Assembly (NCBI GenBank): GCA_033961575.1
Contig: CM066737.1
Location: 87,974,271 to 88,038,270, forward strand
DNA: 64,000 nucleotides
Source of the DNA: Aselliscus stoliczkanus
Lineage: Eukaryota; Chordata; Mammalia; Chiroptera; Hipposideridae
Reading direction: 5' to 3'
A program made the translations under genes and the position numbers. Under the pieces are notes generated by a model. It did no database searches. It worked only from the letters and a program-made list of their open reading frames with translations, and was not told the origin of the DNA. Below, piece by piece: positions 12,165-23,099 of this stretch; within the stretch, counting starts at the first letter, position 1; each line of letters starts with the position of its first letter.

Positions 12165-12170
<6 letters not shown>
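11720..12170 (+). mobile_element. Composite SINE, form C (family A head plus long tail)
   Basis: The head (11720-11815) is family A: GACCGGCCGAGTGGCGCG with arm-like GGCTTGGGACACCAGC and B-box-like GGTTTGGATCCC. Instead of ending after CAGTGACACTACCCTC it continues for about 350 bp. That part is GC-rich (CAGCCCCTGCTGCAGTGGGC), then a distinctive tail: GATGATACCAACATGGG, CACAACTAGACTGAAGAAC, TCTGTTCCCCTTCCC and CAATTCCCCAATTAAAA. The last 170 bp match the independent copy at 46749-46920. A 20-bp unit is tandemly duplicated at 11921-11940 and 11941-11960. It ends in an (AT)n run and sits inside the L2. Confidence 0.85.

Positions 12171-12227
<57 letters not shown>
12171..12227. repeat. (AT)n microsatellite
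   Basis: 57 bases of uninterrupted alternating A and T at the 3' end of the composite SINE, probably grown from its tail. Confidence 0.97.
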
Positions 12228-12231
<4 letters not shown>

Positions 12232-12531
12232 CAGGTGTATCATTATATGTTCAAAATGCTCCCATGAATTCCCATCTATTTTAAAATGAAATCCAAAATC
12301 CTTACATGAATTTCAGAGGACATATGACCTGGCCCTTTATTACCTCCCCAGACATATCTCTTAATACTTTAGCTGTTGTTCACTCTGCTCCACCTGTGTT
12401 GACCTCTTCACTCTTCCTTGAACATGTTTGGCATGCCCCCTTTGCATTGTGTGTTCCCTAAGCCTAAAACCCTCTCTCCGCCATATATATCTCCATGGCC
12501 CCTGCATTTCTGCCTTCAAGTCTTTACTGGG

Positions 12532-12535
<4 letters not shown>

Positions 12536-12590
<55 letters not shown>

Positions 12591-12705
12591 CCTCCCTCCC
12601 TCCCTCCCTCCCTCTCTCCCTCTCTCCCTCCCTCCCTCCCTCCCTCCCTCCCTCCCTCCCTCCCTCCCTCCCTCCCTCCCCTTCTCTCTCTCCCTCTCTC
12701 TCTCT
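12536..12705. repeat. (CT)n / (CCCT)n polypyrimidine tract
   Basis: About 170 bases of pure pyrimidine on the + strand: CT repeats to about 12588, then CCCT repeats with short CT interruptions. It sits inside the 3' part of the L2. Long Ser/Leu/Pro or Arg/Glu/Gly open frames across it are artefacts of the repeat. Confidence 0.97.
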
Positions 12706-14317
12706 CATACTTTGTCAACCCTTCCCCCATTTGTTTTTCTCCATAAAATGCACTATCAGGAATGTTATAAATATTTTCACTCTGTCTTATCTATCTCCTT
12801 CCCTAGGAGGAAAGCTCCAAAAATGCAGGAATTTTCTTTTCTTTTTCTTTTTTCTTATTCACAGCTGTGACCTCAGAACCCAAAAAAGCTACTAGCAAGT
12901 AGGAGATACACAAATATATTTGTTGAATGAATTAATGGATTAATCAATCAGTGATGTCTGACATCATTTAAAGGTCCTCTTAATGCTCAGAAGAAGACCA
13001 CGCAAAATTCATTGTGTATGTTAATTTTAGAGTAGCCATTAACCTGATAAAAACAGAGTATGGAATTTTTGTAGCAGAGAAAGAAAAAGAAATATATAAA
13101 CTATCAAACTAAAATGAATAATCCAAATTGGAAACTGAAGTTTAAGAATATTAGTTGAACTGGGCAAGGATAGTAAACTGTATTAACACAGGACTTTGTT
13201 TTCTCTGAATCTCTTCAGTCGAAAGCCATTACTATGTATGAAATAAGATGTCAATTGCAATTTAATTTCTTATAAGTTTAAACAAATTCATCATTTTAAA
13301 AATAAAATGTATGCAATATATCACCTCAGAAATATTACCTCTAATGACTGACTCTAAATAACACAATACATTCAAATATTAATATGTTTGTTAAACTTGA
13401 TTCACTGGTTATATTAACATGCACAGGTCTTGTATAGTTAGGTTATGACTATGATAGGTACATAATACTAGGCGTTCATCTCATGAATTAAAGATACAGT
13501 AAAGGACTACAGTCACACTTCAGTTTGGTGTCAAATATATAAATAAACATGAAATAATGTTACCTTTTTTATAGTACTGTATTATATCAAATTTTGCTAT
13601 CAAGTAGAAATTTAGCACAATGTTCGGGAAATATTGATGGTAAATATATTAATAATGATATGCTTCATAAATACAGACAAAACACAAAACTGAGTCTGAT
13701 GCATTGTTGATATGTGCAGTTTTATTATGTAATTTTATTAAAAGTAGAATAAATATAACTCATTTTTAGCATCAAAGTAACTTGTTTCACTAAAATTAAT
13801 GTTCTCTTCCTTGGAATGGCAATAGTTGAAAAATGATTACATTTCATAAAACTATTTTGGAACATTTTATTCTCATTTTGATAAGGACATTAAGCCAAAT
13901 TTATCTTTGTCTAATGGAAATAATTATGACTATCAGTTATTTGGTTGTATGATAACAATTTTCCTGAGGCCAGTGAGGTATGCAAGACTAGACCTTTATA
14001 AAGAGTATCTCTAATCCTGTTAATAACCTAAATAGACTAAAGTTTATCAAGCAACTTGCCTGAGTTTCCATAAAATTAAGGGCAAGGATTTCAAGGTACA
14101 GTTTTAATTATCAAATTAGCAAAGAGATTTGTTGATTTTGTGTCTTTGGTGATGGTGGTGGCATTGTTTTATTATATTGGTATCTTCCCTTTTTCATTTG
14201 TTTTTAATAAAAAGCACCTAATAAATGATAAAGGTGCGGTGAAATTGGAATTCCAAACACTTACTGGGACTCTAAAGAAATTCAAGTTTTATTTTGAATA
14301 CATTGACTTGATATTTC

Positions 14318-14395
14318 TTTCATTCAATAAACATTTATCTAGTGCCTCCTATGTGCCAGATGACACAAAACATAAAATAACATGGGTGAATCCAT
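14318..14395 (-). mobile_element. L2 3' end, antisense, short
   Basis: TTTCATTCAATAAACATTTA followed by TAGTGCCTCCTATGTGCCAG is the reverse complement of the L2 terminus. Confidence 0.6.
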
Positions 14396-15844
14396 AGCAA
14401 TCATCCATGAGACGTGATATTTGATAAATATAACTCATACAAAGAGGAGGAAAAAATCCAAGAACTTATACACAGCAATTTGACCTCCGTTTGCAACACA
14501 ACAATAAAAAGTGTAATTTTCTCCAATCTAAATTTGCTTTCAAAATATGGAACACCAGCTGGAAGGGAGCTCAGATGGTTTCTGCAGTGGGATTGGAAAT
14601 ATCCTTCTGAGCATGCCTGGAACAACTGGTTAAAAATAATTAAATCACTCGCACCATCTGTGAATCATTCTGATTCTTCAGTGATTACTTAAGACTCTCA
14701 TTGTATGGAGCATATTCTTAGAACAGATGAATAAAATTAATTCAAGTATATAGCTTCCCTATCTTTGATTTTCATGAAACAAAAAGGGTTACAATATTTT
14801 CACATTGGCTAAGTTATCTGGTATTTCTTCTGTCCTCCTTTATGAGCCAGTGGCTTTTGCAATCTTAAAATGTGTTTGAAATTTAGTTTTAATTTTAATA
14901 ATATGAATGCATTTATTCTCAGAGACTTCAATATACAACCTAATTTTGTTTTAAAAATTCCATATTTTTTAATCATTTTATTTGTTTAATCTTCTGAGTG
15001 TAGTACTCAATAACTAATGGATAGCTATCTAACAGAGAACTAAATGAAGTCCAAAATGATTGCATTATCAAATTTAATACCATCTGCTATAATCATGGCC
15101 AATTTTTAAAAATGTAAATGGCTACTTTAGCACATATAAAACAGAGGAAAGCTATATTTGGTGGTGGCTAATCCACAGATAAAGGGTACATGGATAAAAT
15201 GAAAACCAAGGCTCCATATCTGTGCAAATTTAGGATGTTTAGATTAATTCATAACTTAAAGGCATTATTAGCTGTTCAGCTGGATAGCAAAGCATGGGCG
15301 TTTATTGCCAGGATAAATTAACTGGGAAAGTTTCTAGGAGATCTATGCAAATAGTTTTCCATAATGGGTTGTAAATTCTTAACTAATAGAATATCTGGGT
15401 GGCGAAATATAAGTAAATGAATTATTTAACAAATACAGTCATCTATAATGTTGTAACTCCCTTTGTGATTTGTATGAAATTCAAATTTTGTACTGATTAG
15501 TATCTAGGCAATGACAAATATGCGTGAACATGTGAATAATATCATCCACACTCTATTTTTGTTTCCTGACTCATAGATTCTATTGACTATTTCTTATGTG
15601 AAAAATTATTTGAGTGACCTAGACCCTTTCATATATTGGCCTCCCTAGTGGAAAACAGCTTCTGTAATGTGCTGCCACAAGGGCCTTTCTCAAACTTGCC
15701 AAAATATCTTTCACTTTAGTCTGCGCAGTAGTGGTTTCCTTTTCTTGGGACTTTCCTTCTGGATCTTTGCCTGCTGGTCTTTTGTCATCTTTCAGGATGT
15801 AGAGCAAATGCGTTCTTCAGCATCCCATTTATCCCTGTAATAGT

Positions 15845-16060
15845 AGCCCAATTAGCCAGATTACTTCCCTTAATAGCACTTACCACAGTCTGAAAAGGTT
15901 ATGTTTATTTGTTCACTGGTTTATAACCTGCTACCACTAGAATGTAGGTTCATGAAGGCAGAGACTTGGACTTGTTAACTATTAATAGTATTTTCTCCAC
16001 TGTATAGATTCTGCCATATAGTAGATGTTTACTGAAAGCATTTTAAATGAATGACTAGAC
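15845..16060 (+). mobile_element. L2 3' end, sense
   Basis: CACTAGAATGTAGGTTCATG, GAAGGCAGAGACTTGGAC and ATAGTAGATGTTTACTGAA follow the consensus order of the L2 3' terminus, ending at AAATGAATGAC. Confidence 0.7.
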
Positions 16061-17261
16061 AGATAGCGCCTTCCTGTGGAATTCTCTACAGTTCAGATGG
16101 ATTTGCTCTGTGTTCTTACATAAGTGGTGCCTCAGCGCCAACCCACCAGTGTCTGATAGTTTTCACTAGTCCATAGGAAAGGGCAAAAATAGGAGGAAAT
16201 ATGTTGCAATTTTCATTCAGCAAAATTTATAGAAGAATTGTCCTTTCTTCTGTAATTGTGGCTTTTTGCACTTGGTGGTAGTGGGAGGGCATTAAAATAG
16301 CCTTTCTTTCATCTTTCTTTTTTCTTTCTTGCTTTTTAATTATTATTATTATTTAATTACAGTGTCCTTTACTATAAAAAACTAGAGGTTGAAATTTGCT
16401 GAGGTCCCCTGACATTTTTGGAAGTATTTTATTGACCCATGAAATACAAAGTCTGGGAACCATCAAACCATCCATTTGGAGAAACTTGTTCCCGTGAAGA
16501 GACACCATTCCTACCAAGTTTCTATGTTGGTTTCTTGAAATTTTGAGGATGAGGAAAGGAAAGCTCCCAAACTCATGACTGCCTCTCATTTTTATGGCCT
16601 CCCAGGAAATAAATACTGGCCCCACAAGCATTAGCCTCTGAAATAAGATTCTGGAATTTTTTTTTGTCACATGTGAGAACCAAACACAAGAACAAATATG
16701 CAAATAGGGTGGATAGGGTATCACAACATCTGACTAATACATTTTTAATATATGTACTTACATGTGATAAATGTAATAAAACAATATTTGCTGGTTTAAA
16801 AATATTTTCATCCTCTAGATTTAAATCCTTTTCTGTTTGTTTCAAAGACATAGTGACTCCATAATAGCATCATTTGGTTGTGCTATTTGGAATCCAAAAA
16901 AAAATAAAATAAATTAGTTACTCTAATACAGAAGCATTACCTTTCCTGTGTTTTACCGAAATTGAAACCTGAAAACAGGAAAATGCCAAATTGGAAAAAT
17001 GCACTACATTTATGTAAATGTATGTGCTTTCCTTGTATTCTTCATTTCCAAATGATGAGTCATGACAAATATTTGTCTTAGTTCTTTGTGATTTATAAAA
17101 TGCTTTTACATTCATGATTTTAGTTAATTCTTATAATTTAAAAATGTGGTGCTTTAGATACAAAAAGGAAGCAAATTAAATCAGTATTCTGAAAAGTTTC
17201 AAGAAGGGAAAAATGAATGAAGCTTTCCCCCACCCCCATTGGGCAAAATACTTTCTCTTGT

Positions 17262-17392
17262 AGGGAGAAGTCTTTTTTTTTTTTTTTTGAGGGCAGTGTC
17301 ACTGGCCCTCACATGTGGGACCCGAACTAGGGCCGCTGGCTTCCCAAGCCAGCGCTTAACCACCGTGCCACTCGGCCGGCCCAAAATACTTT
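17262..17392 (-). mobile_element. tRNA-derived SINE, family A, antisense
   Basis: A T-run of about 16, GAGGGCAGTGTCACTGGCCC, the arm GGCTTCCCAAGCCAGCGC and the end CCACTCGGCCGGCCC. Similar AAAATACTTT-type sequence on both sides (17245 and 17393) is the likely target-site duplication. Confidence 0.9.
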
Positions 17393-17769
17393 TTCTTTTG
17401 TGTCCACTTTTACAAAGTGTTTTTGGAAATAGAAGGTGTATTAAAATGTCAGTTACTTATCCTTAAAATTTATATGATGTAAAACAAATGTAAAAGTGAT
17501 TGTGTGAATGGAGTTTCTTATAGTAAAACTTGAAAATTCACTGGCAGAACAGTATAGTTTTATATTGGAATTCTTGTCATCGGAAAATACAATGATACTT
17601 ATATTTTGAAACATTGACAGACAACAAGCTATTTCAGGAGAAACAATCTTGATTGTAACATAGAATACATTAAGCCCAAGGTGTCCATAAACTCACCAAA
17701 CCCTAAGAAAGAATTGAGCATAATCTTTGGTAAGAAAAAAAAAATGGTTTTGTTCAGTGACTGTCATAT

Positions 17770-17791
17770 TTTGCCAAGTTAACTTGGCAAA
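17770..17791. repeat. 22-bp perfect palindrome
   Basis: TTTGCCAAGTT is followed with no spacer by its reverse complement AACTTGGCAAA. No known element surrounds it. Confidence 0.95.
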
Positions 17792-17993
17792 GTATATTAG
17801 TTTACAAAAATGCCAATAAACATAATAGTTTCTACACACAGAGCAGCACCTGATTTCTTCAGAGGTCAGATGGATATCATTATGATTACATGCAACAGCC
17901 AAAAATCAGAAAAGGAGTAGAATGAAAGGCCACTGGATTCCTTACATTAATTTGATAAAGTTCATAAAGTCCAAAGCTTATTGAAATTTCTTT

Positions 17994-18150
17994 TTTTTTT
18001 TTTGAAAGATGACTTTTTTTTAAATAGGTATTTTATTTTTTATTTTTTATTTTTTTCAGGGCAGTGTCACTGGCCCTCACATGTGGGACTCGAACTGGGG
18101 CCGTTGGCTTCATAAACCAGCGCTTAACCACTGTGCCACTCGGCCAGCCC
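17994..18150 (-). mobile_element. tRNA-derived SINE, family A, antisense, long T-rich tail
   Basis: Family A reverse complement, from TTTTTTCAGGGCAGTGTCAC to CCACTCGGCCAGCCC, preceded by a T-rich tail of about 60 bp. Flanked by a 12-bp duplication, TGAAATTTCTTT, at 17982-17993 and 18151-18162. Confidence 0.88.
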
Positions 18151-18624
18151 TGAAATTTCTTTATGAGAGGACCATTCAGGTCCTTTTTTTGATTTTTATT
18201 TATTAGAAATAAGTCTAATAAATTTAGTAATCTTGTTTTTCTGCTCCTAGTAGATTAGAAGCCAAAAGGAAAAGAAAAAAGAATAAATGAAAGGAATATG
18301 AAATAATAGCTTCATCCTGGAAATGAGGCCAAAAAAGGGCTTATATATAAGGATATAGGGACGAGTGAACATAAGAAACACTTTAATGCAGGGCAATAGA
18401 AATTAAGAGAAAGAGAGAGAGTGAGACTATTTCTGTTCATTGTCATTTATTTGGTTTGATTTATACTTAACATGGAAAACTTATTTTAACAGTTTATTCC
18501 CAGATAAAAATCATTAATCTCTCATCTACTAAATGTAAAAATGTTTAACACATAATGGCATATGGCATATTAGTTTCCTAAATCATAAAATACTACTGCC
18601 AGTTGATGTATACATCTACTTATC

Positions 18625-18757
18625 TATCATCTGTCTATCTATCTATCTATCTATCTGTCTGTCTGTCTATCTACCTACCTACTTACCTACCTACTTATCT
18701 ACCTACCTATCCATCCATCCATCCATCCATCCATCCATCCATCCATCCATCCATCTA
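18625..18757. repeat. Compound tetranucleotide microsatellite
   Basis: (TCTA)n, (TCTG)n, (CTAC)n and (ATCC)n blocks in succession over about 130 bp. Confidence 0.95.
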
Positions 18758-19244
18758 AATATCTAACACCTATCTACATATCTATGTCATGTGCATGCAC
18801 CTATGCATATAACTATATATACATATACAGTTATATGTAAAATATATACTTACCTATACTGAGCTAATCTAGATGTTAATTATAATAGTTTACTGTCCAA
18901 TTTTCATTAGTTCCAAAAGTTCTGTTTTGTAACTTCTGACTTTTTATTGTAGACATATAAAATAATTGTGAACATTTAAAAGGAAAATAGAATTTGGGGT
19001 AATTATCAAAATCATGTTATTTTGAATTAGGTTATATCATTTTGTTAATAGTATTATTATTATATCTCAAGGTTATTAGTGTCTCTTCAAATTAAGAGCA
19101 TTTAAATAAAGGTTGCCTCATAGGGCAAAGAAGAAGGAAAACTTTTCAGCTTAAAAACAAAAAAATTTACAATGCATTGGAAGACTTAAAACAGTCATTT
19201 CAAAATCGCAAAAGAAAAAAATCTGCCATTTTATTTAATTTTCA

Positions 19245-19410
19245 TTAAATTTATTGAAGTGACATTGGTTAAAAATAATTATATAGATTTCAAGTGTACA
19301 ATCCTATAATATATCATCTATATATTGCATTGTGTATTCACCACCCAAAATCAAATCTTCCATCACCATGTATTTGATGCCCCTTAGCCTCTTCTATCTC
19401 CTAATCTGCT
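19245..19410 (-). mobile_element. L1 3' end, antisense
   Basis: AAATTTATTGAAGTGACATT, ATAGATTTCAAGTGTACAAT and TGTATTCACCACCCAAAATC are the reverse complement of the L1 3' terminus found sense at 9740-9900. Confidence 0.75.
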
Positions 19411-20455
19411 AGCTAAATGTCTGCTTTGGCTTGAGTATTTTTCTCATTAGTTATTTTTATTTTAATTAGATTTGTATAAATTGAACTCTTAAGATTAGTC
19501 AAAATAGATCTAACATTGGGTGCCCTTATATACAAGCACGATTTTCCATGTACTACTGTTAAGGTTCCTCAGCCATCTTCCAGAAACTCAAGCACCTAAG
19601 AAAAATGAGTTTCTCTTCACATGCAAACGCAGCCACCAGTCACTCATTGCCAGGACTCTTCAGTCAATATGGTGTGCAGTCAAGTCCAACAATGATGTTT
19701 TAGATTGTAATGTAAAATGCTTTCAAAATACATTCATTCTGCTTCCTGAAGCATTTTGTCTTGGTCCATGCTTCCATAAGTCCAGAGTCAATAGTATAGG
19801 CTTTACTACAGCTTTGAAGTGAAAACAGCCTGTTAAGGCAAAGCCGATAGGGAGAGGCCATGACTATTCATAAATAGGTTACCTAACGATTTTATTTACC
19901 ACTGCAAACTCTGTCTGTTTGCTTCTATTAAATGCGAGGTCAGATCTCTGTACGATTGTTTTAAATCTAATACAATATTAGTTTAGCAGTTAAATCAATA
20001 CAGACATATATTAAGAAAACATTAGTGCTCTCCATTTCTTCTGACTGCTAATTCCGCTCCCCCTGACAGAATAAATGTTTACAGTTTAGTATTATCTTTT
20101 TGTACTATACACTGTGCTTCTTAACTGTAAATATTGTATAAATATAGATATACTTTTACTCTTTTTAAAAATATTGCCTCATTCTTTATGTGACTATTAA
20201 ATATAACAGACATTTTTCCAGGCAATGCATACAGATATGGTGCATCTTTTTGAATAGCTTTAGGAGATGAACCAAAATTTATTCCATTGTTTCTCTTCAT
20301 TTCTGGATTATGAGATTATGAAAAGAAAAAGTGGCCTGGAAAATCTCTAATTTTTATACTTTTAAAAACTTTCCTTTGTGTACATATGATATTTTTAATC
20401 TCCTTGTTATATAACAGAAGAATATGCCTTTTCATTTTATACAAAATGTGGATTT

Positions 20456-20489
20456 AAAATAAAACACAAAAAAACAAAAAAACAAAAAA
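20456..20489 (+). mobile_element. A-rich insert with target-site duplication, no body
   Basis: 34 bp of A-rich (AAAAAAAC)n sequence lies between two perfect 15-bp copies of ACAAAATGTGGATTT (20441-20455 and 20490-20504). The layout is that of an LINE-mediated insertion in which only the poly(A) tail was copied. A tandem duplication with filler sequence is the alternative. Confidence 0.7.
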
Positions 20490-21571
20490 ACAAAATGTGG
20501 ATTTTTAAAAGATTTTTATTAAAACATAGCTAACATACAATATTATATTAGATTCAGGTGTACATCATCGGTGTTCAACATTTACCTACCAAGAGAACTG
20601 ATCACCATAAGTGCAGCAACCATCTGACATGGTACTATGCTATCACAATATTATTGACTATATTCCCCATGCTGTACATTACATCCTCATGACTTACTTG
20701 TTTTATACCTGGAAATTTGAACTTTATACTCCCATTCACCCTTCCCCCCTTTTTAAAATTTTCAATTACAGTTGACATTCAATATTATTTTATATTAATT
20801 TCAGGTGTACAGCATAGTGGTCAGACATTTATATAATTTAAGAAGTGACCCCCTGACTAGTCTAGTATCCACCTGGCACTATACATAGTTATTACCATAT
20901 TATTGACAAGATTCCCTATGCTTCACATCCCCATGACGATTTTGTGACTACCAATTTGTACGTCTTAAAACCTTCACCTTTTTCACCGTCCCCCAACCCT
21001 CTCCCATCTATCAACCCCATAAATCCAGTACCCATCTGACACTATACATAGTTATTGCAAAATTGTTGACTATATTCCTTATGCTATACCCTACATCCCC
21101 ATGAGTACTTTGTAACTACCAAGTTGTACTTCTTAATCCCTTCACCTTTTTTACCCATTCCCAACCCCCTTCCTATCTGACAACCATCAAAATGTTCTCT
21201 GTATCTATGAGTTTGCTTCTGTTTTGTTTGTTTGTTTATATTGTTCTTTAGATTCCACATATAAATGAAATCACATTGCATGTGCCTTTCATGGACTAAC
21301 ATACTCCATTCAGCACAATACCCCCCAAGGTCCATCCATGATTCTGCAGATGACAAGAACCCATTCCCTTCCATGGCTGAGCAACATTCCATTGTATATA
21401 CGCCCCACCTCCTCTTTATCTATTCATCCACTGATGGACACCCAGGCTTCCTCCACATCTTGGCCACTGTGAACAATGCTGCAATCAACACATGGATGTA
21501 CATATCCCTTTGAAGTAACATTTTGGTTTTCTTTTGATAAATACCCAGAAGTGGGATTGCTGGGTCTTTCT

Positions 21572-21850
21572 TTGACACTTGTTATAGTCTTTGTTTTAAA
21601 GTCTATTTTGTGTGGTATAAGTATTGCTACCAAATCTTGTTTTGTTTTTTCACTTCCATTTTCATGAAATATCTTTTTCCATCTCTTTATTTTCCATCTA
21701 TGTACATCTTTCAATCTGAAGTGAGTCTCTTGTAGGCATTATATTTAAGGGTCTTGCTGTTTTATCCATTCAACCACCCTGTCTTTTGATTGGAACATTT
21801 AATCCACTTACATTGAAAGTAATTGTTGGTTGATATGTAGTTATTGCCAT
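21572..21850 (-). pseudogene. L1 ORF2 endonuclease N-terminal remnant
   Basis: The minus-strand translation includes WKKIFHENGSEK and VAILIPHKIDFKTKTIT, which match the L1 ORF2 endonuclease region (consensus WKKIFHANGNEK and VAILISDKIDFKTKTVT, as I recall). The upstream start region reads as the ITLNVNGLN-like stretch after frameshifts. It is cut off where the internal deletion joins the 3'UTR. Confidence 0.8.
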
Positions 21851-22055
21851 TTTATTCATATTTTTTCAGTTTTTTTTCTTATTTTTTTTTCTTAAAAGAA
21901 TTTTCTGTAACATTGCTTGTAATACTGGTTTGGTGGCTATGAACTCTTTAACTTTTCTTGTCTGTGAAGCTCTTTATCTGTCCTTCGATTCTAAATGGCA
22001 GTCTTGCTAAGTAGAGTAATCTTGGTTTTAGGTCCTGGCTTATCATCACTTGAAG

Positions 22056-22313
22056 TTATTCCTGCCAATTCTTTCTGGACTTCAAAGTTTCTCTGGAGAA
22101 ATCAGCTGACAATCTTATGAGAGCTCCCTTATAAGTTACTAGTTGCCTTTGTCTTGCTGCTTTTAGGATTCTCTCTGTATCTTTAACCTTTGGCATTTTA
22201 ATCATATTGTGTCTTGGTCTGGGCCTCTTTGGTTTCATCTTGTTTGGGATTCTCTGATTCCTAGGCTTATATATATCTATGTCCTTCTCCAGTTTAGGGA
22301 AATTTTCGGTCAT
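22056..22313 (-). pseudogene. L1 ORF1 C-terminal domain remnant
   Basis: An open stretch of 85 codons on the minus strand reading ENFPKLEKDIDIYK near the start, then RHNMIKMPKVKDTERILKAA, and TYKGALIRLSADFS near the end. These are the conserved blocks of the L1 ORF1 RNA-binding and C-terminal domain. It continues as a broken frame down to about 21900. Not functional in this state. Confidence 0.88.
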
Positions 22314-23099
22314 TATTTCTTCAAATGGTTTTTCAATTCCCTTCTCTCTTCTTCTGGTACACCTGTGATGTGAATTTTGGTATATTTGATGTTGTCCCAG
22401 AGGCCCCTTAAACTCTCCTCATTTTTTGAATTCTTTTTTTCTTTTTGCTGTTCTGATTGGGTGTTTTCTTCTACCTTATCCTCTAATTTCTGATTTAGTC
22501 CTCTGTTTCATCCAGTCAACTGTTGATTCCCTGTAATATAGTCTTCATTCAGTTATTGTAGTCTTCATTTCTGACTCGTTCTTTTTTATGTTTTCTGTCT
22601 CCATTTTTATGTTTCCTATCTCTTTGTTGAAGTTCTCCCTGAGATCGTTGATCATCCTTAGAACCAGTGTTTGGAACTCTGCATCTGGTAGATTGCTTGT
22701 CTCCATTTTGTTTAGTTCTGTTTCTGGAGCTTTGTTTTCTTTTATCCTGTTTCTTTACTCCCCATTTTGGCTGCCTCCCTGTGTTTGTTTCTGTGTAGGG
22801 CTCCTATGCCTCCCAGTCTTAGTAGAGTGGCCTCATGTAGTAAGTGTCCTGTGGGGCCCAGTGGTGCAGTCTTCCTGGTCACCTGAGTCTGGTGCTCTAG
22901 GTGTGTCCCTTGTGTGGGTTGTGTGTGCCCTCCTGTTGTAGTTGAGACTAGATTTCTGTTTTCTTGTCAGTGGGAAGGATTGACTCATGGGCTGATTGGT
23001 TGTAAGGACTGGCTGTATCTACAGTGGAAGAGCTCTTGTGCAGGGGCTGATTCTACAGAGCAACATTCGCTGTAGCAAGGCCTGGAATCACACCTCATT

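Larger units (their letters stand above)
11383..12935 (+). mobile_element. L2 LINE, sense, split by SINE C and a CT microsatellite
   Basis: The first piece (11383-11620) has CAGTGCTCAGTCCTTGGCC and ATCCAGTCTTATGACTTTC, matching the end of the L2 reverse transcriptase region. The second piece (12228-12935) continues with GACCTGGCCCTTTATTACC and CTGCATTTCTGCCTTCAAG, and ends in the L2 terminus TATTTGTTGAATGAATTAAT. Both pieces are in one orientation and in consensus order, so they belong to one insertion. The 3' terminus is intact, as usual for L2. Confidence 0.75.
12936..17240. other. Intronic sequence, mostly unique
   Basis: Long AT-rich stretch. I recognise only short L2 3'-end pieces inside it (listed separately). 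A pyrimidine-rich run with ATT repeats lies at 16300-16360. No gene is supported. Confidence 0.55.

Noticed and set aside
12418..12895. Long open frames of Ser/Leu/Pro or Arg/Glu/Gly repeats on both strands
   Set aside because: They are translations of the CT/CCCT microsatellite in all frames; no start context or non-repeat domain supports a protein.
16353..16851. Overlapping 123- and 92-codon minus-strand frames
   Set aside because: No known domain, two frames equally open, and no splice or promoter context; probably chance or an unnamed old repeat.
18625..18757. CRISPR-like or satellite array
   Set aside because: It is simple tetranucleotide repeat without spacers.
22588..22941. 117-codon open frame on the + strand with hydrophobic segments
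   Set aside because: It is the antisense strand of L1 ORF1 and 5'UTR; T-rich antisense LINE DNA gives false membrane-like frames.
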